From Williamsia sp. 1138 (GTDB lineage Bacteria; Actinomycetota; Actinomycetes; Mycobacteriales; Mycobacteriaceae), in NCBI RefSeq assembly GCF_002095435.2, contig NZ_MJEJ02000054.1:248001-312000 (forward strand): a stretch of 64,000 nt of DNA. Reading direction: 5' to 3'. Shown here piece after piece: positions 29,256 to 37,209 of the stretch. The notes under the pieces were generated by a model that was not told the origin of the DNA, searched no databases, and worked only from the letters and a program-made list of their open reading frames with translations. Within the stretch, counting starts at the first letter, position 1. The number at the start of each line of letters is the position of its first letter. The position numbers and the translations under genes are program-made.

Positions 29256-29847
29256 TGGGGTTCGCCTCCAAGCACGTCTTGAGGCGGCGGAGGCCGTCGC
29301 GGATACGGGACTTGATCGTGGGTAGGGCGGCGTCCAAACGCTCCGCGACCTGCCGATATGTCAGGCCACCATAGTAAGACAGTTCGATGCTCTGGCGCTG
29401 GGTGGCGGTGAGGCTGCCCAGGCAGAACATGACGTCCGAGCGTTCTTCCTCGGCGATCACCGAGTCGGCGACGGTGTCCCCCGGCGCCTCGAAGTTGGAT
29501 ACCGAGTAGTCGTTCGAGCGCTTGCCGGCGGCCTCTTCACTGCGTACCCGGTCAACGGCGCGGCGGTGGGCGATGGTCAGCATCCAGCTCAGCGCTGACC
29601 CGGCCGACGGGTCGAACCCGCCCGCCTTCTGCCAGATCTGCAGATATACCTCTTGCAGCGTCTCTTCGGCGTAACCACGATCGCGTAGTACGCGAAGGAT
29701 GAGCCCGAAAACTCGGGCGCCCGTCGCGTCATACAACTCAGCAAAGGCCTGTCGATCATGGCCGGCCGTCCTGATCAGCAGATCAGTCAGATCCACCTGA
29801 GCTTCGGGGATTCGGTCGGTCACATCCATAACACTAGCGATAGTCAT
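29248..29847 (-). CDS. sigK: ECF RNA polymerase sigma factor SigK
   Basis: A 199-residue ECF sigma factor. Region 2 lies at about 35-100 (FAELYDATGARVFGLILRVLRDRGYAEETLQEVYLQIWQ). Region 4 is about 135-190 (LTATQRQSIELSYYGGLTYRQVAERL). Adjacent RskA and the MPT83-like target identify it as SigK rather than another ECF. Its start is eight bases after the molybdopterin oxidoreductase stop, with no room for a separate promoter. It is therefore transcribed from the upstream CCATCC-N15-CCGAATC promoter and probably regulates itself. ATG at 29829 (MDVTDR) is an alternative start. Confidence 0.93.
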   Translation of the reverse strand: MTIASVMDVTDRIPEAQVDLTDLLIRTAGHDRQAFAELYDATGARVFGLILRVLRDRGYAEETLQEVYLQIWQKAGGFDPSAGSALSWMLTIAHRRAVDRVRSEEAAGKRSNDYSVSNFEAPGDTVADSVIAEEERSDVMFCLGSLTATQRQSIELSYYGGLTYRQVAERLDAALPTIKSRIRDGLRRLKTCLEANPNG

Positions 29848-29855
29848 CAGAACAC

Positions 29856-31457
29856 CTACTCAATCCGGAACACTCGGTTGTGCCAGCCGGTCGCCCCATC
29901 GGGTATCGGAGCAACCCTCTCCTCGGGTTGCACCGCCCCCGTCACATCGGTGGCGCGACAGTAGACAGTGTGTTGTCCTGCGGTTGCGGGCCAGGTCCAG
30001 AACCATTGCCGCCAGGTGTCATTCGTGTACTCGGGAGCGAGGGTCGCGACGTTCCACGGCCCTTTGTCCACCCGCACCTCGACCTTGGCGATACCGCGGT
30101 GCTGCGCCCACGCGGTGCCCGCGATGACCACATCTCCGACGGGATGCCTGGAAAGACCCTCGGGCCTGTCGATCCGGGATGCGGTCTTGATCGGGCCCTT
30201 CACGCCCCAGTTCCGTTTCGTCCAGTAGGCCTCGGCCTTGTCGAACCTCGTGATCTCCCAGTCGACCACCCACTTGCAGGCAGAGACGTATCCGTACAGG
30301 CCGGGAACCACCTGCCTCACGGGATACCCGTGCTCGAGGGGTAACGGTTCTCCGTTCATCCCGATGACGAGCATCGCGTCACGACCATCGGTGACGTCGT
30401 CGAGCGGAGTGCCCGAGGTCCAGCCGTCGACGCTGGTGGAGAAGAGCATGTCGGCGTCGTCCTGTACCCCGGCGCGCTCGAGAATTGATTTCATCGGGTA
30501 ACCGATCCAGCGGGCGGTGCCTGCCAGATTGCCGCCGACCTCATTCGAGACACAGGTGAGGGTGACGATCTTCTCCTGCGCCTGCATGTCCATCAGGTCG
30601 TCCCAATCGAGGGTGATCTCGTTGTCGACCATCCCGTGGATCCGGAGTTTCCACTCGCCCGTCGTCAGCTTCGGAACCTGGAGCGCGGTGTCGATGCGAT
30701 AGAAGTCGGCGTTGTTCGTCAGGAAGGGCGTGATGCCATCGATCTCGACCTCGGTACCCGCAGGGATCGGTGCTGCCGCCCGGCTCGGCCGCGGCAGCCG
30801 GACTCGCTTCCGGTCGGCGACGACATCGCCCATGGTCGACACCTGCCTCCCGATGAATGCCCCGGCCACCGAGACGGCCGCAATCACACCGGCAGCGACA
30901 CCGAACTGCCTTCTCGACAGATCGCGGTTTCCATCGGACTGCGGCTTCTCTCCCGCCGCGTCGCTGTTCGGATCAGCCTGTTGCCGGGTGGCCGAACCCC
31001 TCACCCGTCCACCCGGCGAGGATCCACTCCACAAGAAGCCACGGAGACCGCGAAGAACGACGATGCCTACTACGGCAGCAATCAATGACGGTGCGGCGTA
31101 CCACATGTCAGAGGTCGGTCGATGAAGCGCGGCCAGCACTCCGAAGGCACCGAAAGCGACGATCAACGCAGACCCGATCGGTACGGTGCGGCGTTCGGCG
31201 ATACCTGCGATGACCGCGAGCACCAGTACAGCAATTGCTATGCCCCACAACAAGACCGGCTTGTCGTTGGTGCCGAACGTGTCGATGGCGAACTCGCGCA
31301 CCGGAGCCGGGGCACGATCCACCAGGAAAGAACCCACGGCATAGAACGGAGAGGCATAAGACGAGACGGCGGCTGCCGCCAGCTCGCCGGCAGCCAGCCC
31401 GGCACCCACCGCAATCAGGCCCGCGAGCCCGTTGCGGGCCATCGCTGCTGTTCGCAT
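29856..31457 (-). CDS. Membrane-anchored molybdopterin oxidoreductase (sulfite-oxidase family)
   Basis: A 533-residue protein. Four to five hydrophobic helices (residues 1-150) are followed by a Ser/Arg linker and another hydrophobic segment near 190. A SUOX-type molybdopterin domain then runs about 240-420, and a C-terminal Mo-co dimerisation domain completes it. The molybdenum-ligating cysteine is in VTLTCVSNEVGG. GEPLPLEHGYPVRQVVPGLYGYVSACKWV is the typical cofactor segment. The catalytic domain should face outward. It opens the sigK-rskA operon under a SigK-type promoter. The substrate is unknown; sulfite or methionine sulfoxide are family precedents. Confidence 0.9.
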   Translation of the reverse strand: MRTAAMARNGLAGLIAVGAGLAAGELAAAAVSSYASPFYAVGSFLVDRAPAPVREFAIDTFGTNDKPVLLWGIAIAVLVLAVIAGIAERRTVPIGSALIVAFGAFGVLAALHRPTSDMWYAAPSLIAAVVGIVVLRGLRGFLWSGSSPGGRVRGSATRQQADPNSDAAGEKPQSDGNRDLSRRQFGVAAGVIAAVSVAGAFIGRQVSTMGDVVADRKRVRLPRPSRAAAPIPAGTEVEIDGITPFLTNNADFYRIDTALQVPKLTTGEWKLRIHGMVDNEITLDWDDLMDMQAQEKIVTLTCVSNEVGGNLAGTARWIGYPMKSILERAGVQDDADMLFSTSVDGWTSGTPLDDVTDGRDAMLVIGMNGEPLPLEHGYPVRQVVPGLYGYVSACKWVVDWEITRFDKAEAYWTKRNWGVKGPIKTASRIDRPEGLSRHPVGDVVIAGTAWAQHRGIAKVEVRVDKGPWNVATLAPEYTNDTWRQWFWTWPATAGQHTVYCRATDVTGAVQPEERVAPIPDGATGWHNRVFRIE

Positions 31458-31517
31458 TCCTCAGCCCTTCTAAGATCTCGATTGGGTAACGCACTGGCAA
31501 GTGTTGATAACGAAGGG

Positions 31518-31545
31518 GATTCGGAGTCGTCGGCCTTCCGGATGG
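31518..31545 (-). promoter_or_regulatory. SigK-type promoter of the Mo-oxidoreductase/sigK/rskA operon
   Basis: On the minus strand CCATCC (31545-31540) and CCGAATC (31524-31518) are spaced by 15 bases. They match the -35 and -10 elements reported for M. tuberculosis SigK promoters. The -10 ends about 60 bases before the oxidoreductase ATG. An identical layout drives the divergent MPT83-like gene. Confidence 0.75.
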
Positions 31546-31581
31546 CTCGGCGAACTCGCCAAAAATCTTTTCGGTCCATAC

Positions 31582-31609
31582 CCATCCGCTCGGCGCACAG
31601 CTCCGAACC
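31582..31609 (+). promoter_or_regulatory. SigK-type promoter of the MPT83-like gene
   Basis: CCATCC (31582-31587) and CCGAACC (31603-31609) are spaced by exactly 15 bases, as in the divergent promoter at 31518-31545. The -10 differs from CCGAATC by one base. It lies about 107 bases upstream of the ATG at 31717. The 259-bp divergent region (31458-31716) holds nothing else I can support. Confidence 0.7.
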
Positions 31610-31716
31610 TGCAGTGATCGACCAAGTGATCGACAGAAACCGGAGCTCGAGTCAGAGCAACGGCACCGTCGCCCACACCGTGAAGTAGACCGACAGCAAT
31701 CGATAGGACAGCGAAC

Positions 31717-32388
31717 ATGGCTCTCAAACGAATTCAGCGCGTCGCAGTGACAGTGGCGAGCGTTGGCTTGGCAATCGGCCTCGTAGCAGGTTGTTCCGAC
31801 GACAGCTCCGACTCCTCTTCGTCCAGTGCCGCGACCTCGGCTCCGATGACCTCCTCCGAGATGTCCTCGGATTCAAGCACTTCGATGGAGCCCGCCACCC
31901 TCGTCGGACCGGGATGTGCCGCATACGCCGAGGCAAACCCGAGCGGCGCAGGCTCGGTCGACGGCATGGCTGCCGACCCCGTGGCCACCGCCGCGGGCAA
32001 CAACCCGCTGCTCAAGACCCTGACCGCAGCGGTGTCGGGCGGACTCAACCCCGACGTCAACCTGGTCGACACCCTCAACGGTGGCGAGTTCACGGTGTTC
32101 GCCCCGACCGACGACGCCTTCGCCAAGCTTCCGCCGGCGACCGTCGAGTCCCTCAAGACCGACAGCGCGACCCTGACGAAGATCCTGACCTACCACGTTG
32201 TTCCCGGCCAGCTCACCCCTGAGCAGGTCATCGGCGACCACGCCACCGTCGAAGGTGGCACCGTCACCGTCGCCGGCCCGGTCGACACCCTCAAGGTCCA
32301 GGACGCCTCCGTGGTCTGTGGTGGTGTGAAAACCGCCAACGCAACCGTCTACCTCATCGACACGGTGCTGACGCCTCCGGCCGCGTAA
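31717..32388 (+). CDS. mpt83: Fasciclin-domain lipoprotein, MPT83/MPT70-like
   Basis: A 223-residue exported lipoprotein. The signal ends in the lipobox GLVAGC (Cys 26), followed by a Ser-rich linker. The mature domain starts with [20 protein letters not shown], very close to M. tuberculosis MPT70/MPT83, and contains the fasciclin-1 core ([21 protein letters not shown] and [16 protein letters not shown]). The paired cysteines of MPT70 are present (GPGC and VVCGGV). MPT70/83 are SigK-regulated surface antigens of unclear function, perhaps adhesion. A SigK-type promoter precedes the gene and sigK itself lies 2 kb away. Confidence 0.92.
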   Translation: MALKRIQRVAVTVASVGLAIGLVAGCSDDSSDSSSSSAATSAPMTSSEMSSDSSTSMEPATLVGPGCAAYAEANPSGAGSVDGMAADPVATAAGNNPLLKTLTAAVSGGLNPDVNLVDTLNGGEFTVFAPTDDAFAKLPPATVESLKTDSATLTKILTYHVVPGQLTPEQVIGDHATVEGGTVTVAGPVDTLKVQDASVVCGGVKTANATVYLIDTVLTPPAA

Positions 32389-32425
32389 TCCGCGACTGCG
32401 AGAATCAGCATCTGGGGTAGATCAA

Positions 32426-32475
32426 GACTCGGGTCGGGGCGGTACACCCCCCGACCGACCGTCCCGACTCGAGTC
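32426..32475 (+). terminator. First hairpin downstream of the MPT83-like gene
   Basis: GACTCGGGTCGGG (32426-32438) pairs with CCCGACTCGAGTC (32463-32475) over 13 bp with one G-T pair and a 24-base loop. It lies 37 bases after the fasciclin stop and ahead of a stronger hairpin at 32502. No T-run follows directly. Confidence 0.45.
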
Positions 32476-32501
32476 GCTACTTTGGTGAAGCAAAGATAGA
32501 A

Positions 32502-32534
32502 GTTATCGCCCCGGCCACCGGCCGGGGCGATAAC
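32502..32534 (+). terminator. Strong terminator-like hairpin after the MPT83-like gene
   Basis: GTTATCGCCCCGGCC (32502-32516) and GGCCGGGGCGATAAC (32520-32534) form a perfect 15-bp stem with a three-base loop, followed by ACATTTTGGG. It separates the fasciclin gene from gtrA on the same strand and should isolate the SigK transcript. Confidence 0.75.
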
Positions 32535-32559
32535 ACATTTTGGGGGGTCCTGCCATATC

Positions 32560-33093
32560 GTGGTGGGTGTGACGGTAGGCCCGGTCCCCGGAGACGAGAT
32601 CGAGACCGCTGAGGCGGCGCGAGATCCTGCCCGGCGGCAATTTCTCGTCGAATTACTACGTAAGCCCTTGTCGACCCAGGTCTTGCGTTTTTGTGCTGTA
32701 GGCATCCTCTGCACGACGGCGTACGCACTGATGTATCTGAGCCTTCATCCGCTGATGGGCGCTCAGGCCGCGAACTTCGTCTCGATGCTCATCGCAGCCA
32801 TCCTCAACACCGCGGCCAACCGCGCGTTCACGTTTGCGCTGCGCGGTGGCCATCGTCTGCTCGTGCATCACGTGCAGGGCATCCTGGTGTTCGGCTTCGG
32901 CGCAGCACTCAGCGCACTGTCCCTGATGGCGTTGCACCAGATCTCCGAGCATCCCTCGAGCCGCCTCGAGCTCGTCGTACTGATGACGGTCAATCTCATA
33001 GCCACTGCGGTGAGGTTCCTGACCTTCCGCCATGTGTTCGTCCGGGCCCGTCAACGCCAGATAGCTCAGGAAGAAGTCTCGGTCTCCTCCTAG
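32560..33093 (+). CDS. GtrA-family membrane protein
   Basis: A 177-residue GtrA-like protein with four hydrophobic helices (starting VLRFCAVGILCTTAYALMYLSL near residue 40) and the family-typical ANFVSMLIAAILNTAANRAFTF. GtrA proteins are flippase-like membrane proteins associated with polyprenyl-linked sugars, for example in arabinogalactan or teichoic glycosylation. The start is uncertain because GTG codons occur at 32560 and 32572. It is preceded by a strong terminator and converges within six bases on the FAD dehydrogenase gene, so it is probably a monocistron. Confidence 0.83.
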   Translation: MVGVTVGPVPGDEIETAEAARDPARRQFLVELLRKPLSTQVLRFCAVGILCTTAYALMYLSLHPLMGAQAANFVSMLIAAILNTAANRAFTFALRGGHRLLVHHVQGILVFGFGAALSALSLMALHQISEHPSSRLELVVLMTVNLIATAVRFLTFRHVFVRARQRQIAQEEVSVSS

Positions 33094-33099
33094 CGTGGC

Positions 33100-34551
33100 T
33101 CAGCGTGCCGCTGCGTGGCGCCCCGCCCGCCGACCGAAGAACGACCCCTCACCCAGCTGTGTGCCGCTCGCGTAACCCTTACCGTCCTGGGCGATGTTCG
33201 CAGCACCCGCACCCGCCGCGTAGAGACCCGGCACCACGTCGCCTGCCTCCGTGAGGACTTCACCGTCGACCGACGTCGCCACGCCGCCCATCGTGAAACC
33301 CGCGTACATGGCTTTGCCCAGCGACAGGTCGAACGCGCCCCACGGGCCGCTGTCCTGCGGTGCGAGCCACTCCGGCCGCTTGTTGAAGTCGGGATCCTCG
33401 CCTCGAGCAGCGTTGTCGTTGTAGCGGTCGAGCGACTTCGCCAGGTTGCCCGCCGGAATCCCCAACGCCGATTCCATCTCTGCGACCGTTTCCCAGCCGT
33501 CGATGAGCGGCGCAAGAGGGAACTCGGGTCGCTCCAGGTGCGCCTCGTCGACGATCAGATAGGCGATCGCGTCCGGTTGCTCCATCACGAACGCCGACGT
33601 CCTCGAGTGATACGAATCCTCGTTGACGAATCGGTTTCCGTCCTTGTTGACGGCAATGCCCGTCAGCAAGATCGACGGAGGATAAATAGGGGCGGTGACG
33701 AAGGGCTGATCCATGTGCTTGAGTGCGGCGCCCACGGATGCGCCGAGGCGGATACCGAGCCCGTCATCGTAGGTGCTGCCCAGCGTGTACGGCTTCTCGG
33801 ACATCTGTGGAACGAATTCGGCGACCATCGACTCGTTCATCACGAAACCGCCCGCCGCGATGACCACGGCCTTCGCCTTGATGAAGCCGGTGTCTTGCAG
33901 GCGCTTCCACTTCACGCCGACCACGGCACCGGACTGATCGACGACCAGGTTGCGGGCACCTGTTTCGAACCGGATCTCGGTACCCAACTCCGCGAGGCGT
34001 TTGACGAGCAGATCGACCACCATGCCGGCACCGCCGAGGTCGCCCTTCACCGGGACCTTGTGTCCACGGGGAGCGGGCACGGCCTGTTCACAGAACGGCC
34101 AAACCTTCTCATTGCCGGTGTACATCAGACCCTGCGTCTCCGGCTGGATGACGGCCTTCTCGGGGTAATAGCTACGCTCGAACTCGAATCCCAGCGACTC
34201 GAGCCAGTCGAAGTGCTCGACGCTGCCGTGGCTGTACGCGTGGATCTTCTCGGGTTCGGGGTCGCGGGAGACCGAGAGCAGATACTTCTCCATCTCCTCG
34301 GGCGAATCCTCATGCCCGGTCGCCTTCTGCACAGCGGTCCCGCCGCCGAGGTAGAAGTGACCACCGGCCATCGACGAGGTGCCACCGGCGACAGCAGCGC
34401 GTTCGAGGACGAGCACCTTTGCCCCGTCGGTCGCCGCCGCCACCGCGGCGCTGCCGCCGGAGACACCGCATCCGACCACCAAGACGTCGACCTCATCGGT
34501 CCACGCGTCGACGTCCGAAACGGGCACTACCTCGGGCAACTCTGCCTTCAT
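33100..34551 (-). CDS. FAD-dependent dehydrogenase of the 3-ketosteroid dehydrogenase/fumarate reductase class
   Basis: A 483-residue flavoprotein. The N-terminal FAD motif is VLVVGCGVSGGSAAVAAA (about residue 24). A GGTSSMAGGHFYLGGG loop and the substrate domain follow, and the C-terminal FAD segment is GLYAAGAGAANIAQDGKGYASGTQLGEGSFFGRRAG. The family includes KstD and related FAD-binding dehydrogenases. A perfect KstR box (34580-34593) just upstream supports a role in steroid or cholesterol catabolism. The ATG at 34551 is preferred over GTG 34554 because of GAGGAA spacing. The exact dehydrogenation is not known; this is not a textbook KstD. Confidence 0.85.
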   Translation of the reverse strand: MKAELPEVVPVSDVDAWTDEVDVLVVGCGVSGGSAAVAAATDGAKVLVLERAAVAGGTSSMAGGHFYLGGGTAVQKATGHEDSPEEMEKYLLSVSRDPEPEKIHAYSHGSVEHFDWLESLGFEFERSYYPEKAVIQPETQGLMYTGNEKVWPFCEQAVPAPRGHKVPVKGDLGGAGMVVDLLVKRLAELGTEIRFETGARNLVVDQSGAVVGVKWKRLQDTGFIKAKAVVIAAGGFVMNESMVAEFVPQMSEKPYTLGSTYDDGLGIRLGASVGAALKHMDQPFVTAPIYPPSILLTGIAVNKDGNRFVNEDSYHSRTSAFVMEQPDAIAYLIVDEAHLERPEFPLAPLIDGWETVAEMESALGIPAGNLAKSLDRYNDNAARGEDPDFNKRPEWLAPQDSGPWGAFDLSLGKAMYAGFTMGGVATSVDGEVLTEAGDVVPGLYAAGAGAANIAQDGKGYASGTQLGEGSFFGRRAGRHAAAR

Positions 34552-34579
34552 CACATTTCCTCACTGACGCGACCCAAAC

Positions 34580-34593
34580 TAGAACTCGTTCTA
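34580..34593. promoter_or_regulatory. KstR operator
   Basis: TAGAACTCGTTCTA matches the KstR consensus TNNAACNNGTTNNA at every defined position and is a perfect palindrome except for the central TC. It is 28 bases upstream of the FAD dehydrogenase start. KstR represses cholesterol-catabolism genes in Mycobacteriales. Confidence 0.8.
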
Positions 34594-34595
34594 AT

Positions 34596-35459
34596 TTAGG
34601 CCATTTCAGCGATGAGTGCCATGGCCTTACACTGATCGGCCAAAGTCATCGACGACTGGTTGAACTCCCAGTGCACCTCGTCGGCGCCGAGAGCCAGGGC
34701 CCGGCCGAAGTCGGCGGACAACGTCTCGGAGAACCTCTCGAGAGCGTGATCGCGTCGGTCCCGGATCGGATTGAGTCGCAGCGCGATCGGTCCACTCCCT
34801 CCCGCCTCGCGGTATCCCCGAATCGCATCACGTGCAGCATCCCAGCAGGTCACGGGGAACATGAAGCCGTCTGCGATCGCAGCGGCCTGCGCGATCCCGG
34901 CCGGGGTCACCGCTGCGATGAACACCGGGAGCCGATCCTGTACCGGCTTGGGTTCGACCCAACTCGATCTCAGGTCGTAGAAGTCGCCGGCATGGGACAC
35001 CGGTCCCGCCCGCCAGCAGTCACGCATCAGCTCCAGGTGCTCTACGAACTGCTCTCCTCGCGACGACATCGCCACGCCTGCGGCCTCATGCTCGTGCGGT
35101 GTCCATCCCTGGCCGATGCCGACCAGTAACCTGCCCCCGCTGAGCCGGTCGAGTGTCGCGAGCCGGCGGGCAAGCGCCACCGGGGGCTGAAACAGCGAAT
35201 GGATGACCGTCGTCGCCAGCCGGACGCGCGTCGTATGCGCCGCCGCCCACGTCAGCATCTCGATCGGATCCCAGACGGGCATCGGCAACTGACAAGGCCT
35301 GCCCACCGGGCCGGGGTCGGCGGGCAGCAGCAGCCGATCGGTGGCGGAAACGCCGTCGAGTCCGAGGTCATCGGCGGTGCGGGCGATGAGGGACACCGAC
35401 TCGGGGCCGGCCAGCGGGCCAAAGGTCGGCAGACCGACACCGCGGCGAGGTGCCGCCAT
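34596..35459 (-). CDS. LLM-class F420-dependent oxidoreductase
   Basis: A 287-residue luciferase-like TIM-barrel protein of the TIGR03619 F420 type. Motifs include FGPLAGPESVSLIARTADDLGLDGVSATDRL near the start, LATTVIHSLFQPPVALARRLATLDRLSGGRLLVGIGQGW in the middle and FIAAVTPAGIAQAA later. Such enzymes use reduced F420 or FMN, consistent with an actinobacterium that makes F420. The gene precedes the KstR-boxed dehydrogenase in tandem, with the box directly after its stop. Its own promoter region carries a dyad (35476-35508). The substrate is unknown. Confidence 0.86.
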   Translation of the reverse strand: MAAPRRGVGLPTFGPLAGPESVSLIARTADDLGLDGVSATDRLLLPADPGPVGRPCQLPMPVWDPIEMLTWAAAHTTRVRLATTVIHSLFQPPVALARRLATLDRLSGGRLLVGIGQGWTPHEHEAAGVAMSSRGEQFVEHLELMRDCWRAGPVSHAGDFYDLRSSWVEPKPVQDRLPVFIAAVTPAGIAQAAAIADGFMFPVTCWDAARDAIRGYREAGGSGPIALRLNPIRDRRDHALERFSETLSADFGRALALGADEVHWEFNQSSMTLADQCKAMALIAEMA

Positions 35460-35475
35460 CGAGGTACCTCCTCAC

Positions 35476-35508
35476 GGTCCATGTAATTCACGTTCACCCA
35501 TATGGACC
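35476..35508. promoter_or_regulatory. 7-bp dyad in the LLM oxidoreductase promoter
   Basis: GGTCCAT (35476-35482) and ATGGACC (35502-35508) are perfect inverted arms 19 bases apart, directly upstream of the LLM gene and downstream of the XRE-cupin gene. A similar ATGGTCCA sequence lies before azlC, so the XRE protein might bind both. This is tentative. Confidence 0.3.
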
Positions 35509-35542
35509 AGAGCGCCCATGACAACTCATCGCCGAGGAGGAC

Positions 35543-36094
35543 TCAGATGTGTTCGGAGATCAGCACCGCACTGCAGTCCGGGACCAGCGCCTTGAAAATG
35601 TGTGGAAGGTCCCCCGGGTAGCTGATGTAGTCACCGGGCTCGAGTTCGACCGGTTCGTCGGTCAATCCGACCAGAGCCCGCCCCGCGCTGAGAACCACGT
35701 GCTCCACCACGCCGGTCGCGTGCGGATCGGCTTCGCGGGGCTCCCCCGGCTGTGCCGTTATGAGGTAGATATCGCGTCGTGCGTTGGGTGGACACGAGGC
35801 CAGCAAGGTGGCCAGGTAATTGGACCGTTCCGAGAAGACTCCGGGACCCTCCCCTGCGCGGATCACCTGCACACGCGGCATCGGCGGCTGTACCAGGTGC
35901 GCAAAGGGAACATCGAGTGCCGTACTGAGCGCCCAGAGCGTCTCCACACTCGGGTTGCCGTTTCCCGCCTCCAGGCTCGACAGGGTGGATTTCGCGACCC
36001 CGGCTCGCCGGGCCACCTCGGCGAGCGACAGTCCGGCGCGCTTTCGTTCCCGCTGTAATGCTGTCGCGATCGCCTGTAAAGGTGCGCCGCTCAT
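35543..36094 (-). CDS. XRE-family regulator with cupin domain
   Basis: A 183-residue protein with an N-terminal XRE helix-turn-helix (residues 7-62: LQRERKRAGLSLAEVARRAGVAKSTLSSLEAGNGNPSVETLW). The C-terminal cupin (about 85-183) contains GVVEHVVLSAGRALVGLTDEPVELEPGDYISYPGDLPHIF. This architecture usually senses a small ligand in the cupin barrel. The start at 36094 follows GAGAGG. It is divergent from azlCD across 86 bp, and regulators of this type commonly sit next to amino acid exporters. Control of azlCD is likely but inferred. Confidence 0.88.
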   Translation of the reverse strand: MSGAPLQAIATALQRERKRAGLSLAEVARRAGVAKSTLSSLEAGNGNPSVETLWALSTALDVPFAHLVQPPMPRVQVIRAGEGPGVFSERSNYLATLLASCPPNARRDIYLITAQPGEPREADPHATGVVEHVVLSAGRALVGLTDEPVELEPGDYISYPGDLPHIFKALVPDCSAVLISEHI

Positions 36095-36160
36095 GTTGGA
36101 CCTCTCGATCGATGCGTTCGACACAGACTACCGGTCGTTCGGCTTGACGAACGCAACAGC

Positions 36161-36183
36161 CATGGTCCATTATTTTGGTCATG
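36161..36183. promoter_or_regulatory. Imperfect dyad overlapping the azlC start
   Basis: CATGGTCCA (36161-36169) and TGGTCATG (36176-36183) form an imperfect palindrome ending on the azlC ATG. Its position suits repression by the divergent XRE-cupin protein. The arms are short and the match is weak. Confidence 0.3.
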
Positions 36184-36873
36184 CGTTCGATATGGCGAAC
36201 ACTCGACCCACAACTCACTCGCGACATCGCGTTGGTGTGCGCGGCGATCTCCGTCGTCGGCCTCTCCTTCGGTGCCATCGCCGTCAGCAGTGGACTTCCC
36301 TTGTGGATGCCGCTGCTGATGTCGATCGTCGTCTTTGCCGGCGCGTCCCAGTTCGCGTTCGTCGCCATCATCGCCGCCGGCGGCGGCATCGTCGCTGCCG
36401 TGTCGGCCGGGCTACTCGCGAACGCCCGCCACATACTGTTCGGGTTCTCCCTCGGCGACGTCCTCGGGACCTCCCTCGCTAGCAGGCTCGTCGGATCACA
36501 TCTGATGGTCGATGAATCCGTCGCGTTCACCCTGTCGAAAACTGCCTCGCACGAACGCCGTTCGGTCTACTGGCTCTGTGGGGGCGGCCTCTTCCTCGCA
36601 TGGAACCTGGGGGTGGTCGCCGGTGCGCTCGGCGGGACGCTCGTCAGCGATACCGACGCGTTCGGGCTCGATGCCGCGTTCCCGGCTGTACTGCTCGCCT
36701 TGATCCTGCCGTCACTCAAAGAGCGCGCGACCCGGTGCGCGGCGGCCGTCGGAGCAGTGATCGCGGTCGCCGTCTCGCCGCTGCTGCCCCCCGGCGTCCC
36801 GATCTTGCTGGCGTTGTCGGCTCTGGTGCTGACCATGCCCCTCCGGCGTCCGAGACCGGTGGTCCACTCATGA
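36181..36873 (+). CDS. azlC: AzlC-family branched-chain amino acid exporter subunit
   Basis: A 230-residue membrane protein of the AzlC/YgaZ family. LSFGAIAVSSGLPLWMPLLMSIVVFAGASQFAFVAIIAAGG (about residues 22-62) is the family signature, followed by ANARHILFGFSLGD. AzlC with AzlD forms a two-component LIV-E type exporter for branched-chain amino acids or methionine. The ATG at 36181 is chosen over an upstream TTG. No clear Shine-Dalgarno is present, so the message may be nearly leaderless. The azlD start overlaps its stop (ATGA). Confidence 0.9.
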   Translation: MRSIWRTLDPQLTRDIALVCAAISVVGLSFGAIAVSSGLPLWMPLLMSIVVFAGASQFAFVAIIAAGGGIVAAVSAGLLANARHILFGFSLGDVLGTSLASRLVGSHLMVDESVAFTLSKTASHERRSVYWLCGGGLFLAWNLGVVAGALGGTLVSDTDAFGLDAAFPAVLLALILPSLKERATRCAAAVGAVIAVAVSPLLPPGVPILLALSALVLTMPLRRPRPVVHS

Positions 36874-37196
36874 CCACATCTGTCCCCGTCCTGCTTGCAG
36901 GCATTGCCGTGCTGGCCGTAGGCACGTACGCATTCCGGTTCGCCGGACCGGTGCTCGCCGCACGGTGGACGCTGCCGGACCGCCTGCAACAGCTCACCAC
37001 CGCCGGCACCGTCGTCCTGCTCGCCGCGCTCGTCGCCACCTCGACCTTCACCGACGGAGGCGACATCGCAACCCCGGCGAGGATTCTCGGCGTCGCCGTC
37101 GGCGGCGTCCTCGCGTGGCGGAGAGCACCGTTCGTCGTCGTGGTGCTCGCCGCAGCCGGCACCGCCGCGTTGCTGCGACTGGCCGGTATGCCCTGA
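36870..37196 (+). CDS. azlD: AzlD-family small exporter subunit
   Basis: A 108-residue protein with four hydrophobic segments, beginning MTTSVPVLLAGIAVLAVGTY. The AzlD signature AFRFAGPVLA and the C-terminal GVLAWRRAPFVVVVLAAAGTAALLRL are present. It partners AzlC in amino acid export. Its ATG overlaps the azlC stop codon by four bases, which indicates translational coupling and equal production. It converges on a GNAT gene 13 bases away. Confidence 0.88.
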   Translation: MTTSVPVLLAGIAVLAVGTYAFRFAGPVLAARWTLPDRLQQLTTAGTVVLLAALVATSTFTDGGDIATPARILGVAVGGVLAWRRAPFVVVVLAAAGTAALLRLAGMP

Positions 37197-37209
37197 TCCG
37201 TCGCCGGGC

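Noticed and set aside
33115-34599. 494-codon open frame antisense to the FAD dehydrogenase
   Set aside because: This is a typical high-GC antisense shadow. The opposite strand has complete FAD motifs.
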